Below, piece by piece: positions 52,541-62,918 of a stretch of 64,000 bases of DNA. The notes under the pieces are model-generated. The model worked only from the letters and a program-made list of their open reading frames with translations, did not search any database and was not told the DNA's origin. The first letter of the stretch is position 1. Each line of letters opens with the position of its first letter. A program made the position numbers and the translations under genes. The stretch lies in contig NZ_CP077095.1 in assembly GCF_014268885.2 (NCBI RefSeq), positions 4,433,001 to 4,497,000 of the forward strand, given 5' to 3'. The stretch is from Pseudomonas xantholysinigenes. Lineage in GTDB: Bacteria; Pseudomonadota; Gammaproteobacteria; Pseudomonadales; Pseudomonadaceae.

Positions 52541-53917
52541 TCAGATGCCGCCGGCGGTGAGTTTTTCCGGATCCAGCAGCGCCTCGAGCTGGTCACGCGA
52601 CAGGTCGGTGTGCTCCAGCGCTACCTCGATGATCGGGCGCCCCTGCTTGTAGGCGGTCTTGGCGATCTCGGCGGCCTTGAGGTAACCGATGATCGGGTTG
52701 AGCGCGGTCACCAGGATCGGGTTGCGCGACAACGCTTCCTTGAGCTTGCCTTCGTTGACCTTGAAGCTGGCGATGGCCTTGTCGGCCAACAGCCGGCTGA
52801 CATTGGCCATCAGCTCGATGCTCTCCAGCAGGTTGCGGGCGATCACCGGCAGCATCACGTTCAGCTCGAAGTTGCCCGACTGGCCAGCAACGGCAATGGT
52901 GGCGTCGTTGCCGATCACCTGCGCGGCGACCATGGCAGTGGCCTCCGGAATCACCGGGTTGACCTTGCCCGGCATGATCGAGGAGCCCGGTTGCAAGCCT
53001 TGCAGCTCGATCTCGCCGAGGCCGGCCAGCGGGCCGGAGTTCATCCAGCGCAGGTCGTTGGCGATCTTCATCAGCGCCACGGCGGTGGTCTTGAGCTGGC
53101 CGGACAGGGCCACGGCGGTGTCCTGCGAGCCGATCAGGGCAAACAGGTTGTCACCGGGGGTGAAGGTGACGCCGGTCAGGCCGCTGAGCTGGCGGGCGAA
53201 GCCGGCCGCGAACTGCGGGTGGGCGTTGATCCCGGTGCCGACCGCGGTACCGCCCTGGGCCAGCGCCTGCAGGCTCGGCAAGGTGGCCTGCAGATGCGCC
53301 TGGGCGCCTTTGATCTGCGCGGCCCAGCCACCGAGCACCTGGCTCATGCGCACGGGCATGGCATCCATCAGGTGGGTGCGGCCGGTCTTAACGTACTTGT
53401 GTACCTCGATGGCCTTGGCTTCGATCACCTGGGTCAGGTGACCCAAGGCCGGCAGCAATTGCTCGTGCAGGGCCAGGGCGGCGCTGACGTGAATGGTGGT
53501 CGGGATGATGTCGTTGCTGCTCTGGCCACAGTTGACGTGGTCGTTGGCATTGACCGGCTCGCCCAGCACGCGGCTGGCCAGGGTGGCGATCACCTCATTG
53601 GCGTTCATGTTGGAACTGGTGCCGGAACCGGTCTGGAACACATCCACCGGGAAGTGGCGGATGAAGTCTTCGGCCAGCAGTTGATCCACCGCCTTGACGA
53701 TCGCCTCGCCCTGCCCCGCGCTCAGTTGCGCCAGTTCGACGTTGGCCTTGGCCGCGGCGGCCTTGGCCAGCAGCAGGGCGCGAATGAACTGGGCCGGCAT
53801 CGGCTGGCCGCTGACCGGGAAGTTGTCGACCGCGCGCTGGGTCTGGGCGCCGTACAGGGCCTGGGCCGGTACCTGCAGTTCGCCCATGCTGTCGCGCTCG
53901 ATACGGGTATCACTCAT
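52541..53917 (-). CDS. fumC: Fumarase C, class II (iron-independent)
   Basis: 458 residues from the ATG at 53917; a TTG at 53926 would add three. The superfamily signature is GSSIMPGKVNP near residue 314. TGSGTSSNMNANEV and the N-terminal RIERDSMGELQVPAQALYGA are typical. It converts fumarate and malate in the TCA cycle without an Fe-S cluster, replacing iron-dependent fumarases when iron is scarce. The start overlaps the fagA stop. Confidence 0.95.
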   Translation of the reverse strand: MSDTRIERDSMGELQVPAQALYGAQTQRAVDNFPVSGQPMPAQFIRALLLAKAAAAKANVELAQLSAGQGEAIVKAVDQLLAEDFIRHFPVDVFQTGSGTSSNMNANEVIATLASRVLGEPVNANDHVNCGQSSNDIIPTTIHVSAALALHEQLLPALGHLTQVIEAKAIEVHKYVKTGRTHLMDAMPVRMSQVLGGWAAQIKGAQAHLQATLPSLQALAQGGTAVGTGINAHPQFAAGFARQLSGLTGVTFTPGDNLFALIGSQDTAVALSGQLKTTAVALMKIANDLRWMNSGPLAGLGEIELQGLQPGSSIMPGKVNPVIPEATAMVAAQVIGNDATIAVAGQSGNFELNVMLPVIARNLLESIELMANVSRLLADKAIASFKVNEGKLKEALSRNPILVTALNPIIGYLKAAEIAKTAYKQGRPIIEVALEHTDLSRDQLEALLDPEKLTAGGI

Positions 53918-54305
53918 CTTCTTCAAGTCCTTGCATCAGTTCTTCGGGAGAAATCGACGGCAGCAGCACGCAGTTGGCGAGCTGCATCGCATAGGGTTGC
54001 CAGCGCTGGTTGTGTTCGCAGCGGTCGAGGTTGCGCAGGTCAAGCAAGGGCCGCCAGGCCTGGTCCAGGCACAGGCAGCGCCAATGCCAGGGCAGCATGC
54101 GGTCGTTGGCGGTATCCAGCAGCAGGCGGAAGGCGGTCATGGCGACCGTCCAGGGCGAGGTTTCGGTGCAGCACACCAGGTAACGCCCCTCGGCCAGGTA
54201 GTGGTCGATCAAGCGCGGCTCGTCAGGCTCGAGCGCGCAGCGGATGCGGCGGCTGAGCCAGCGCCAGTTTTCCAGGTAGGGCAGTTCGTGGAGGACAGGT
54301 TTCAT
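53910..54305 (-). CDS. fagA: FagA (Fur-associated gene A) homolog
   Basis: 131 residues from the ATG at 54305 (MKPVLHELPYLENWRWLSRR); an ATG at 54314 would add three. It has no recognised domain; tryptophan- and histidine-rich patches (RMLPWHWRCLCLDQAWRPLL) with several cysteines stand out. In P. aeruginosa, fagA is the first gene of the Fur-repressed fumC-sodA operon. Here it is also first, with a Fur box about 25 bp upstream. Function unknown. Confidence 0.8.
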   Translation of the reverse strand: MKPVLHELPYLENWRWLSRRIRCALEPDEPRLIDHYLAEGRYLVCCTETSPWTVAMTAFRLLLDTANDRMLPWHWRCLCLDQAWRPLLDLRNLDRCEHNQRWQPYAMQLANCVLLPSISPEELMQGLEEDE

Positions 54306-54327
54306 GAACATCATCGCCGGGTTACTG

Positions 54328-54346
54328 GATAATGATATTCATTATT
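54328..54346 (-). promoter_or_regulatory. Fur box controlling fagA-fumC-orfX-sodA
   Basis: gataatgatattcattatt matches the Fur consensus GATAATGATAATCATTATC at 17 of 19 positions and is almost palindromic. It lies 13-22 bp before the possible fagA starts, in an AT-rich stretch that would hold the promoter. Iron-bound Fur should repress the whole operon. Confidence 0.9.
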
Positions 54347-54389
54347 AGTTGATAATTAGAATCAGTTCAAGGTAGACGAAGGGCAAATA

Positions 54390-54416
54390 AAAACCCGGCG
54401 CGATGGCCGGGTTGCT
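54390..54416 (-). terminator. Terminator downstream of pmbA
   Basis: aacccggc / gccgggtt with a 6-nt loop, flanked on the minus-strand 3' side by a T-run (aaaaa on the plus strand). It lies 24 bp after the pmbA stop and should insulate the Fur-controlled operon. Confidence 0.88.
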
Positions 54417-54439
54417 TGCACACCCTGAATGAACGTCGG

Positions 54440-55786
54440 TCAGCTGCCTGCCACCGTCATCCGCTCGATCAGCACCGAGCCGCTATGGATGTTGCTGCGG
54501 GTCTCGATATCGCTGCCAATCGCTACGATTTGCTGGAACATGTCTTTCATATTGCCGGCGATGGTCACTTCCTGGACCGGGAACTGGATCTCGCCGTTTT
54601 CCACCCAGAAACCTGCGGCGCCACGGGAATAATCCCCGGTGACCATGTTCAGGCCGTGCCCCATCAGCTCAGTGACCAGCAGGCCACGGCCCATGCGCCG
54701 GATCAGCGCGGCCTGGTCTTCCACGCCATGGGTGACGAACAGGTTGTGCACGCCCCCGGCGTTGGCGGTGCTGGGCAACTGCAGCTTGCGCCCCGAGTAG
54801 GTGCCGAGGATATAGGACACCAGCTCACCCTTGTCGACGAACGGCTTGGCATAGGTCGCCAGGCCGTCACCATCGAATGCCGCACTGCCCAGCGCGCGCG
54901 GGATGTGCGGGCGCTCGTCGAGGCTCAGCCAGGTGGGGAACAGGCGCTGGCCGAGGGTGCCTTCGAGGAACGACGATTTGCGGTACAGATTGCCGCCGGA
55001 AATCGCCGAGAGGAAACTGCCGAACAGCCCCCCGGCCAGCTCCGCCGAGAACAGCACCGGCACCTCGCAGGTTGGCACCGGGCGCGCGCCCAGGCGGCTG
55101 GCGGCACGCTGCGCGGCGCGCTGGCCAATGCTGCGCGGATCCGCCAGCAAGCCGCCCTGGCGGTTGACGTCATACCAGTAGTCGCGCTGCATCTGCCCGT
55201 CGGCCTCGGCGATCATCACGCAGCTCAGGCTGTGCCGAGTGGAGGCGTAGCCGCCGATGAAACCGTGGCTATTGCCATATACCCGCACGCCCTGGTGGGT
55301 GTTGAGGGTGGTGCCGTCGGCATTGCGAATGCGCGTGTCGGCGTCGAACGCTGCGGCTTCGCAGGCCAGCGCCATCTCGATGGCCTTCTCCGGCTCGACA
55401 TCCCAGTCGTGGTACAGGTCCAGGTCGGGGATTTCACGGGCCATCAGCGCCGCATCGGCAAGGCCCGAGCACTCGTCCTCGGAGGTGTGTTTGGCAATCG
55501 CCAGGGCCGCGGCGACGGTTTCACGAATGGCATCAGGGCCGCTGGCCGAGGTGCTGGCCGAGCCTTTGCGCTGGCCAACGTACAGGGTGATGCCGAAGCC
55601 CTGATCGCGATTGAACTCGACCGTCTCGACTTCACGCTGGCGCACCGTGGTGGACAGGCCCTGCTCCAGCGACACCGCCACTTCGCAGGCGCTGGCGCCC
55701 TGGCGGCGCGCCTCGGCGACGATCGCCTCGACCTGTTCCTGCAACGCCGGCAGGTCCTTGGGGCCTACGCTCTGGACTGCACTCAT
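54440..55786 (-). CDS. pmbA: Metalloprotease-associated protein PmbA (TldE)
   Basis: 448 residues from the ATG at 55786; an upstream GTG is possible. It is the non-catalytic partner of TldD in the TldD/E protease, which trims peptides such as microcin B17 and CcdA in enterics. Typical pieces are [20 protein letters not shown] and [32 protein letters not shown] (partly quoted). It lacks the HExxxH motif seen in TldD. tldD lies just across darP, 2.4 kb away. Confidence 0.94.
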   Translation of the reverse strand: MSAVQSVGPKDLPALQEQVEAIVAEARRQGASACEVAVSLEQGLSTTVRQREVETVEFNRDQGFGITLYVGQRKGSASTSASGPDAIRETVAAALAIAKHTSEDECSGLADAALMAREIPDLDLYHDWDVEPEKAIEMALACEAAAFDADTRIRNADGTTLNTHQGVRVYGNSHGFIGGYASTRHSLSCVMIAEADGQMQRDYWYDVNRQGGLLADPRSIGQRAAQRAASRLGARPVPTCEVPVLFSAELAGGLFGSFLSAISGGNLYRKSSFLEGTLGQRLFPTWLSLDERPHIPRALGSAAFDGDGLATYAKPFVDKGELVSYILGTYSGRKLQLPSTANAGGVHNLFVTHGVEDQAALIRRMGRGLLVTELMGHGLNMVTGDYSRGAAGFWVENGEIQFPVQEVTIAGNMKDMFQQIVAIGSDIETRSNIHSGSVLIERMTVAGS

Positions 55787-55895
55787 GGTTCTCTCCACTG
55801 AAAATTCTGCGTACGGCTTGGGTCATTCTACGACCGGGCCGGACAAGCGGCCCCCGACTGGTTATCATGGCGGCGATTTCCTGCGGACTGCCCCC

Positions 55896-56417
55896 ATGGT
55901 TGATTCTTACGACGACGCCTTCGATGGCGAAAAAAGCAAAACCCAGATCAAGCGCGAGCTGCATGCGCTGGTCGAACTCGGCGAGCGCCTGACCACGCTC
56001 AAGGCCGATACCCTGGCGCGCCTGCCGTTGACTGACGAACTGCGCAAAGCTCTGGACGAAGCCAGCAAGCACACCGCCCACGGTGCCCGCAAACGCCACA
56101 TGTCGTTCGTCGGCAAGCTGATGCGCGTACAGGACCTGGACGCCATCCATGCCGTGCTCGAGCAGGTCGACAGTTCGACCCGCCAGTACAACGAACGCTT
56201 CCACGGCCTTGAGCGCTGGCGCGACCGTCTGATCGACGGCAACGACGAGGACCTCGAGCGCTTCGTCAACGAGTACCCCGACACCGATCGCCAGCACCTG
56301 CGCTCGCTGATCCGTCATGCCCAGCACGAAAAGGCGCGGAACAAACCGCCAGCCGCCGCGCGCAAGGTGTTCAAGTACATCCGCGACCTCGACGAGGTCC
56401 AGCGCGGGTTGCGTTAG
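55896..56417 (+). CDS. darP: Ribosome biogenesis protein DarP (YjgA)
   Basis: 173 residues from the ATG at 55896. Helical and highly charged; [19 protein letters not shown] and [14 protein letters not shown] are conserved family blocks. DarP (DUF615) helps late assembly of the 50S subunit. The gene is divergent from pmbA (109 bp between starts) and convergent with tldD, an arrangement typical of Pseudomonas. Confidence 0.93.
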   Translation: MVDSYDDAFDGEKSKTQIKRELHALVELGERLTTLKADTLARLPLTDELRKALDEASKHTAHGARKRHMSFVGKLMRVQDLDAIHAVLEQVDSSTRQYNERFHGLERWRDRLIDGNDEDLERFVNEYPDTDRQHLRSLIRHAQHEKARNKPPAAARKVFKYIRDLDEVQRGLR

Positions 56418-56558
56418 GGTTTGTACGAAAAGTCGCCGAGCGGCGATCAGGCAAGGCGAAAACAGGCGAGGAAGCGGAGTTGACTGGCTGTCAATGAGCA
56501 TTCCGAGCCTGTTTTCAACGCAGCATGATCGTCGCGCAGGCACTTTTCGTACAAAGCC
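56418..56558. repeat. 140-bp MITE-like element with TTTGTACGAAAAGT termini
   Basis: The element begins with tttgtacgaaaagt (56420-56433) and ends with the exact inverse acttttcgtacaaa (56542-56555), 14-bp perfect terminal repeats. Inside, gaaaacaggc and gcctgttttc also pair. No open frame. It lies directly after the darP stop. Perfect terminal repeats at this size suggest a miniature transposable element, but I see no clear target duplication. Confidence 0.7.
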
Positions 56559-56617
56559 TAAGGCCAGAACCGGCTCGCCCTCACAGGCAAGCATGGCCGG
56601 CTGGCAAAACAATGTCC

Positions 56618-56705
56618 TTGTGGGAGCGGGTTCACCCGCGAACACCGGCGCAGCCGGTGCCATGCACCGCGTCGCCTGCTTCGCGGGCGAACCCGCTCCC
56701 ACAAG
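56618..56705. repeat. Composite REP pair
   Basis: cttgtgggagcgggttcacc and the inverted gaacccgctcccacaag flank a core that reads, on the minus strand, as the body of the arrays at 3.7 and 31.1 kb (gcgaagcaggcgacgcggtg, ggcaccggctgcgccggtgt). It ends just before the tldD stop. Confidence 0.85.
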
Positions 56706-56713
56706 GTTCGCCA

Positions 56714-58153
56714 TCAAGCGCCGGTACCGCCCACGGTAATCGCATCCAGCTTGAGGGTCGGCTGGCCAACGCCCACCGGCACCGACTGCCCATCCTTGCC
56801 GCACGTTCCCACGCCACTGTCCAGCGCCAGGTCGTTGCCGACCATCGATACCCGGCTCATCGCCTCCGGCCCGTTGCCGATCAGGGTCGCGCCCTTGACT
56901 GGCGCGGTGATCTTGCCGTCCTCGATCAGGTAGGCCTCGCTGGTCGAGAACACGAACTTGCCACTGGTGATATCCACCTGGCCACCGCCGAGATTGGCGC
57001 AGTAGATGCCTTTTTTCACCGACCGGATGATTTCCTCGGGGTCGCTGTCGCCGGCGCGCATGTAGGTGTTGGTCATGCGCGGCATCGGCAGGTGGGCGTA
57101 GGATTCGCGTCGGCCGTTACCGGTCACCGCCATGCCCATCAGGCGAGCATTGAGCTTGTCCTGCATGTAGCCCTTGAGGATGCCGTTCTCGATCAGTGTG
57201 GTGCACTCGGTCGGCGTGCCTTCGTCATCGACACTCAGCGAGCCGCGACGGCCTTCGAGCGTGCCGTCATCGACGATGGTGCACAGGCTCGAGGCGACTT
57301 TCTCGCCGATCCGGCCACTGAACGCCGAGCTGCCCTTGCGGTTGAAGTCGCCTTCCAAGCCATGACCGACCGCCTCGTGCAGCAGCACCCCGGACCAACC
57401 CGGGCCGAGCACCACCGGCAGCGTGCCGGCCGGCGCCGGGATCGCCTCGAGATTGACCAGTGCCTGGCGCAGCGCTTCGCGGGCATACCCCATGACCCGC
57501 TCCTCGGTGAAGAAGCGGTAGTCGGTGCGTCCGCCACCGCCCTGCCCGCCACGCTCGCGACGGCCGTTGTGCTCGACGATCACGCTGACATTAAAGCGCA
57601 CCAGTGGACGCACATCAGCGGCCAGGCTGCCATCGGCGGCGGCGACCAGAATACGCTCCCAGACCCCGGCCATGCTCACGCTGACCTGCTGGATGCGCGG
57701 ATCAAGGGCACGCGTGGCGGCATCGACACGCTTGAGCAGGTCGACCTTCTCGGCACGGGTCAACACGTCCAGCGGGTTGTCCTGGCCGTACAGCGCGGTC
57801 ACCTCCTGGCTACGGAAGGCCTGCACCGTGCCATGCTGCCCGGCACGGGAGATCGAGCGGGCGGCACGCGCCGCCGAGGTCAGGGCTTCGAGGTTGATCG
57901 CGTTACTGTAGGCGAAGCCGGTCTTCTCGCCGGCCTGGGCACGCACGCCGACGCCCTGGTCGAGGTTGAAACTGCCCTCTTTGACGATGCCGTCTTCCAA
58001 TGCCCAGGTTTCCGAGATCTGGCCCTGGAAATACAGGTCGGCGGCATCAATGCCGGGGCCGGCCAGCTCGCCCAGCACCGTCTGCAGGCTATCAAGGGTC
58101 AAACCGCCGGGGCCCAGGAGCTGCTCGCTGACGGTGGATAGAATCTCGCTCAT
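56714..58153 (-). CDS. tldD: Metalloprotease TldD
   Basis: 479 residues from the ATG at 58153; a GTG two codons earlier is possible. The metal site is [11 protein letters not shown] (HExxxH, near residue 261), in [17 protein letters not shown]. With PmbA/TldE it forms a peptidase that degrades unfolded peptides. Preceded by the nitrilase-like gene, whose stop lies close to the tldD start. Confidence 0.95.
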   Translation of the reverse strand: MSEILSTVSEQLLGPGGLTLDSLQTVLGELAGPGIDAADLYFQGQISETWALEDGIVKEGSFNLDQGVGVRAQAGEKTGFAYSNAINLEALTSAARAARSISRAGQHGTVQAFRSQEVTALYGQDNPLDVLTRAEKVDLLKRVDAATRALDPRIQQVSVSMAGVWERILVAAADGSLAADVRPLVRFNVSVIVEHNGRRERGGQGGGGRTDYRFFTEERVMGYAREALRQALVNLEAIPAPAGTLPVVLGPGWSGVLLHEAVGHGLEGDFNRKGSSAFSGRIGEKVASSLCTIVDDGTLEGRRGSLSVDDEGTPTECTTLIENGILKGYMQDKLNARLMGMAVTGNGRRESYAHLPMPRMTNTYMRAGDSDPEEIIRSVKKGIYCANLGGGQVDITSGKFVFSTSEAYLIEDGKITAPVKGATLIGNGPEAMSRVSMVGNDLALDSGVGTCGKDGQSVPVGVGQPTLKLDAITVGGTGA

Positions 58154-58155
58154 AG

Positions 58156-59007
58156 TCACTCCGAGGTGAGCGCAGGGCGCAAGGCGTCCTGCGAGAAAAA
58201 GCGCCGGTGGCTCAGCACCGGCATGCGCGCCCGGATGGACGCCTGTTCTTCAAGGTCGCGGCTGGCGAGCAGTACCGCCTCGCCCCGCGCCTGTTGCGCG
58301 ACGATCCGCCCCCAAGGGTCGACGATCGCCGCCTGGCCATGGGTTTCCCGTGGCCCTGGGTGCTGGCCGCCCTGGGCCGCCGCCAGCACATAGCACTGGG
58401 TCTCGATGGCCCGCGCGCGAATCAGCACTTCCCAATGCGCCGCGCCGGTCACCGCGGTGAACGCCGCCGGCGCGCTGATCAGTTCGGCCCCGGCGGCGCG
58501 CAAGGCGCTGTACAGCTCGGGGAAGCGCAGGTCGTAGCACACCGACAGGCCCAGACGCCCGACCGGCGTGTCGGCCACCACCACCTGGCTGCCGTGGGCA
58601 TAGTCGTCCGATTCGCGGTATCGCCCACGGTTGTCGGCCACATCCACATCGAACAGGTGCAGCTTGTCGTAGCGCGCGGCGATCTCGCCGTGCTCGTCGA
58701 CCAGCAGCGAGCAGGCATGCGCCTTGGCTTCTGGCTGGTCGACCGGCGGTAGCGGCAAGGTGCCGGCGACAATCCATAACTTGAGGTCGCGGGCGGTGCG
58801 TTTCAACCAGGGCAGGATCGGCCCCTCGCCCACAGCCTCGGCCCGGCCGATGGCCGCCGCGTCGCGCCGGCCCATGGCGGCGAAGTTCTCTGGCAACACG
58901 GCCAGGCGCGCGCCACCGGCGGCGGCCTGTTCCAACAGCGCCGAGGCGCGTTGCAGGTTGCCCAGGATATCGTCCTGGCTGACCATCTGGATCACCGCTG
59001 ACGTCAT
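58156..59007 (-). CDS. Nitrilase-superfamily amidohydrolase (Nit2/YafV-like)
   Basis: 283 residues from the ATG at 59007; a GTG at 59013 is an alternative. The catalytic triad of carbon-nitrogen hydrolases is visible: Glu in [11 protein letters not shown] (near residue 41), Lys in [12 protein letters not shown] (near 113) and Cys in [17 protein letters not shown] (near 150). Close relatives are deaminated-glutathione amidases and omega-amidases that repair dead-end metabolites. The exact substrate is not certain. The gene lies between yhdP and tldD, as in other pseudomonads. Confidence 0.9.
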   Translation of the reverse strand: MTSAVIQMVSQDDILGNLQRASALLEQAAAGGARLAVLPENFAAMGRRDAAAIGRAEAVGEGPILPWLKRTARDLKLWIVAGTLPLPPVDQPEAKAHACSLLVDEHGEIAARYDKLHLFDVDVADNRGRYRESDDYAHGSQVVVADTPVGRLGLSVCYDLRFPELYSALRAAGAELISAPAAFTAVTGAAHWEVLIRARAIETQCYVLAAAQGGQHPGPRETHGQAAIVDPWGRIVAQQARGEAVLLASRDLEEQASIRARMPVLSHRRFFSQDALRPALTSE

Positions 59008-59020
59008 GACCACCCCGGGC

Positions 59021-62000
59021 TTATTTGTCGAAAGGTTTTACAAAAGTGATTTTAGGCTCTTTGATCGGACCTTCGACCCGATAATGCACGCTGGCGAAGC
59101 GCGCCACGCGGTCGCCGATCAGCCGATCGACCAGGAACAGCGCGCCGCCGACCGCCGGCGCACCGACGATCAGGGCCGCCAGCGGCAGGTTGTTGGTCAC
59201 CGGCAAGGTCACCAGCAGCTTGGCATCGACGCGGTCGCGCACGAAGTCCATGGTGCCATCGAGCTCGAAATTGCTCGAAGGGCCGGTGACGGCGATCGGC
59301 TCGCGGGTCACGTAGACGCCTTCGCTGGCCACCAGCAAGCCCTTGACCCGGTCATAGGCCAGGCCCTTGCTGAACAGGTCGGAGAAGTCCAGGCGCAGGC
59401 GCCGACCGATGGAGTTGAAGTTGAGCAGGCCGAATACCCGCAGCGCCTGGGCGCTGCCCTCGACCTCGACGAACTGGCCCGAGCGCAGCGCCGCATCGAG
59501 GCTGCCGGAATACCGGTTGAGGCTGACCCAGGCCGGCGAGCCCGGCCAACGGCCATCGACATCCATGCGGAAGTCGCGGCTGGTGACGGTGGGGGCAAAG
59601 CCCCAGGCCTTGAGCACATCGCCCAGGTTCTTGCCGTCGATGCGTCCCTTGTACCAGCTCGCGGTCTTGCCCGGCTCGCCTTCCCAGCCGCCGCTGCCGT
59701 CAATGTGCAAGCCCTTGAGGTCGAGGTCGACATCACTCATGGCCATGCCCCTGGCGGTCTGGCGCAGCTTCAGGCTGGCGCTGCCGAACAGGTCGTCGCC
59801 GCGGTACAGCTTGTCGATGCTCAGGTCCAGTGGCGGCACCTTGCGCGGATCGACGCTGGCCAGCGGATCAGGCCCGTGCTCACTTTCGGCCTCGGCGGGA
59901 TCGGCCGGCGGTAGGCGCAGAGTCTGCAAGCGAATGGTCATCGGCGTGGTCTTGGCATCGGGGATCCGCGCATTGCCTATGACTTCCTTGCTGTCCAGGC
60001 GCAAGTCCCAGGCTGGGCCGCCGCGGGCCAGGCGGATCACGCTCTGGTTGAGGTCCATGCCGAAGGCCTTGAGCTGGCCGATGCTCAGATCGACGCTTTG
60101 CAGGTTCTGCCGGGCATTGCCGCTCGGATCCTGGCCACCAAGGCGCTCCATCTGCTGCTGCCATGGCGCCAGGTCCAGCGCCTCGAGCCGGCCACGCACA
60201 CGCAGCCCCTGGCCTGCTGGCAGGCTGGCGTCGCCCGTGCCCAGCAGCAGCTCGCCGCGGCCCTGGCCAAGTTTGTCGGCAGGGGCGGCATAGGCAAAGC
60301 GGGCAAGCTCGCCGTAGCTGGCATCGATGCGCCGCTCGGGGCCTTGCAGGGTCAGGCTGAAGCGGCTGTCACGGGTTTCCCCGCTGGCCTTGCCGAACGG
60401 CGCTGGCAGGTCGATCGCCAGCCCCTTGAGCGACGAGTTGACGCTCAGGCGGTTGTCACGGCTGCCCAGGGTCACTTGCAACTGGTATGGCAGGTCACCC
60501 GACACCGGCAGCGCCTGCTTGAACTGCAGCCAGTCGGTAAGCGTCTTGAGGCCGACCTGACCATTGGCGTTGATGCGTGACTGGATGTTCCCGCCCTGCC
60601 CTTCGGCGACGATCTGCGCGGTCACCGGTTTGCCGAAAGCGTACAGGGTGATGTCCTTGCCGCTCAGGCCCTTGTCGAAATCGAAGCTGAAGTCGCCTTT
60701 CAGGCGGCTCAGTTCCAGGGTCGGCGGCGCTACTTTCAGCGTCGCGTCCTGGGTGGCGAAGTCCACCAGCACCTTGGGGCGCTGGCCGTGGACCAGGGGA
60801 ATGTCCAGCTTGACCTTGCCCTTGAGCGGGCCCTCGCCCTCCCAGCCGGCGAAGATCTCGCCGGTACCGATGGGCGCTTCCTTGAGGATCTTCAGGCCAT
60901 CGCCGAGACTGCCGTCGAAATCGCCATCGAGGAACAGGTGGCTGTGCTGGTCGCCGTCGACATGGGGAATGTTGACGCTGACATCACTGACCTGGGTATC
61001 CAGCAACCGCCCATGATTGGCCTGGATGCGCACGCCGGTGTCTTCGATATAGACGTTGCCATCGACCTCCTGCACTTGCGGCCAGCCCGGCTGGAAGTCC
61101 AGCGCGGCGTCGTGGACCTTGAAGAACAGGCTGATGTCACGGGCGTGGGGCGGGGCGTTGTGGTGCAGCGATCCCTGGTACTGGAAGTAACCCTCGTCGA
61201 CATTGCCCTTGACGATGGCACTGCGCAGCCATTCGTCCAGTGCCGGGCTGAGCACCTCGGGCAGGTACTTGGCGGTATAGCGCCCATCGCCCTCGGTGAG
61301 GCCGACGCGCAAGTCCATGTAGTCCTCGTGGCCCGGCTCCAGGTGGATGCGGATGAGGAAGTCGGCGGCGATCTTGCCTTCGTCCCCCAGCACCTTGATG
61401 TAGGGGGCAACCAGGGTGAAGGCCCGCTTGTCCAGGGTCCAGGTCAAGCGTGCGTTGGCCTTGGGGTAATGCCAGGGTTTGCCGAAGATCGGGTACAGGT
61501 GCAGCATGAACGCCTGGGTATCCAGGCGCAGCTCGCCGTGGCCGAGGTCGCCGCTGATGGCCCCGCTGACGTTGCCTGCGGCCGGCGCGCCGTGATAGGC
61601 GTCGAAGCCGACCTTCTCCAGGTTGGCGGCGAACTGCACGCGCTGGTCGCCCTCGGCCTTGGGCCGGATGTCCAGCTTCACGTTGCGCAGGGCGCCGGTA
61701 ACCTTGAGCGCGTCGACCACGGTCATGAGTTTTTCCGGCAACGGCGCCAGGGCGTCGATCAACGGCGTCAACGGGGTCAGGTCGAGGCGGTCGGCCTGCA
61801 CCTGCCAGCTTTCCTCGGCCGGGCTCTGGCCTGCGCGTTGCGCCAGTTGCAGGTGGGACTCCCAGCGGGTCTTGCCGAGGCTCATGGCCAATGAGTCGAC
61901 GGTGACATCGAAGCCTTGCTCCTGGCGCTGGAACCACGCCGACACGGCCAGGTTGTCCAGGGTTATGGCCTTGCGCCCGGTGTAGGCGCCCTTGAGTTGC

Positions 62001-62830
62001 GGGGCATTCAGGCGTACCACGGCCTGCTGCAACTGGCCCTTGTTCCAGTCGATCCAGAACTCACCACCGGCACGCAAGGTGCTGGCCTGCCACTGCCCCA
62101 GGAGCTTGGGTGGCAACCAGCGCCCCCAGTCACTTTGCGGCAGGCTCAGGTAGGCTTGCAGGCGCCCGTCGCGCCACGCCTTGGCGCTGGCGCGGCTGTC
62201 CAGGCTCAGGGCCAGGGGCTGGCCATCGGGCAAGGTGGCGCGCAGATCGACACTCTGGCGCAAGGCCCCGGCCTGCAGGCCAAGGCTGACATAGGTGAGG
62301 GTCAAAGGGTCGCGCTGCCAGGGATGCAGGGTGACCTGGCTGTCAAACACATCGATCCGACCCAACTGGCGCAGGCGCTTGAGCGCCTCGGCCGGGTCGA
62401 GGGGCTTGTCGTCCTGGCTCGGCAGGCCTTCGAGCGCCCAGGCGCCCTGTTCGTCTTCGCGCAGGATCAGTTGCAGGCCACTGAGCTGGATACGCGCCAG
62501 GCGCACTTCGCGGGCCTTGAGGCTGGCCCACAGGTCCGGCACCAGCCTGACGTCATCCAGGCGCAAGGACGCGGCGCCATCGCCCAATTGCAGGTCGCGC
62601 ACGCGCAACACCGGCGCCAGGCCGCTCCAGCGGCCCTCCAGGGCACCGACATGCACAGGCAGGCCCAGGGCCTGTTCGGCCTTGAGCTCGGCGTCGGCGC
62701 GGTATTCGGCGACCAGTGGCACCAGTTGCCGACCGAGGCTGACATACAGCGCCACCAGCACCGCCAGCAGGGCGCAGATTCCCAGCCCCCAGCGGGTCAA
62801 GGCGCCCAGAACGCGGGTCAGACGTTCCAT
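59021..62830 (-). CDS. yhdP: YhdP-family AsmA-like envelope protein
   Basis: 1269 residues from the ATG at 62830, placed 9 nt after ggagg; the ATG at 62836 is too close to that site. One N-terminal membrane anchor (ALTRWGLGICALLAVLVALYV, in part) is followed by a very long periplasmic beta-rich domain (DUF3971) and a C-terminal AsmA-2-like region (VSLNRYSGSLDAALRSGQFV). The family carries phospholipids from the inner to the outer membrane together with TamB and YdbH. Its large size fits a bridge-like lipid transporter. Downstream of rng in the conserved order. Confidence 0.93.
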   Translation of the reverse strand: MERLTRVLGALTRWGLGICALLAVLVALYVSLGRQLVPLVAEYRADAELKAEQALGLPVHVGALEGRWSGLAPVLRVRDLQLGDGAASLRLDDVRLVPDLWASLKAREVRLARIQLSGLQLILREDEQGAWALEGLPSQDDKPLDPAEALKRLRQLGRIDVFDSQVTLHPWQRDPLTLTYVSLGLQAGALRQSVDLRATLPDGQPLALSLDSRASAKAWRDGRLQAYLSLPQSDWGRWLPPKLLGQWQASTLRAGGEFWIDWNKGQLQQAVVRLNAPQLKGAYTGRKAITLDNLAVSAWFQRQEQGFDVTVDSLAMSLGKTRWESHLQLAQRAGQSPAEESWQVQADRLDLTPLTPLIDALAPLPEKLMTVVDALKVTGALRNVKLDIRPKAEGDQRVQFAANLEKVGFDAYHGAPAAGNVSGAISGDLGHGELRLDTQAFMLHLYPIFGKPWHYPKANARLTWTLDKRAFTLVAPYIKVLGDEGKIAADFLIRIHLEPGHEDYMDLRVGLTEGDGRYTAKYLPEVLSPALDEWLRSAIVKGNVDEGYFQYQGSLHHNAPPHARDISLFFKVHDAALDFQPGWPQVQEVDGNVYIEDTGVRIQANHGRLLDTQVSDVSVNIPHVDGDQHSHLFLDGDFDGSLGDGLKILKEAPIGTGEIFAGWEGEGPLKGKVKLDIPLVHGQRPKVLVDFATQDATLKVAPPTLELSRLKGDFSFDFDKGLSGKDITLYAFGKPVTAQIVAEGQGGNIQSRINANGQVGLKTLTDWLQFKQALPVSGDLPYQLQVTLGSRDNRLSVNSSLKGLAIDLPAPFGKASGETRDSRFSLTLQGPERRIDASYGELARFAYAAPADKLGQGRGELLLGTGDASLPAGQGLRVRGRLEALDLAPWQQQMERLGGQDPSGNARQNLQSVDLSIGQLKAFGMDLNQSVIRLARGGPAWDLRLDSKEVIGNARIPDAKTTPMTIRLQTLRLPPADPAEAESEHGPDPLASVDPRKVPPLDLSIDKLYRGDDLFGSASLKLRQTARGMAMSDVDLDLKGLHIDGSGGWEGEPGKTASWYKGRIDGKNLGDVLKAWGFAPTVTSRDFRMDVDGRWPGSPAWVSLNRYSGSLDAALRSGQFVEVEGSAQALRVFGLLNFNSIGRRLRLDFSDLFSKGLAYDRVKGLLVASEGVYVTREPIAVTGPSSNFELDGTMDFVRDRVDAKLLVTLPVTNNLPLAALIVGAPAVGGALFLVDRLIGDRVARFASVHYRVEGPIKEPKITFVKPFDK

Positions 62831-62918
62831 GGCCATGGCCCTCCAAGTCGTCCCTTAACTATGGCCGGTGTATAGCGCTTTGCCAGCCCGTCCTTGGGGC
62901 AACCGCTTTCATGCAGGG

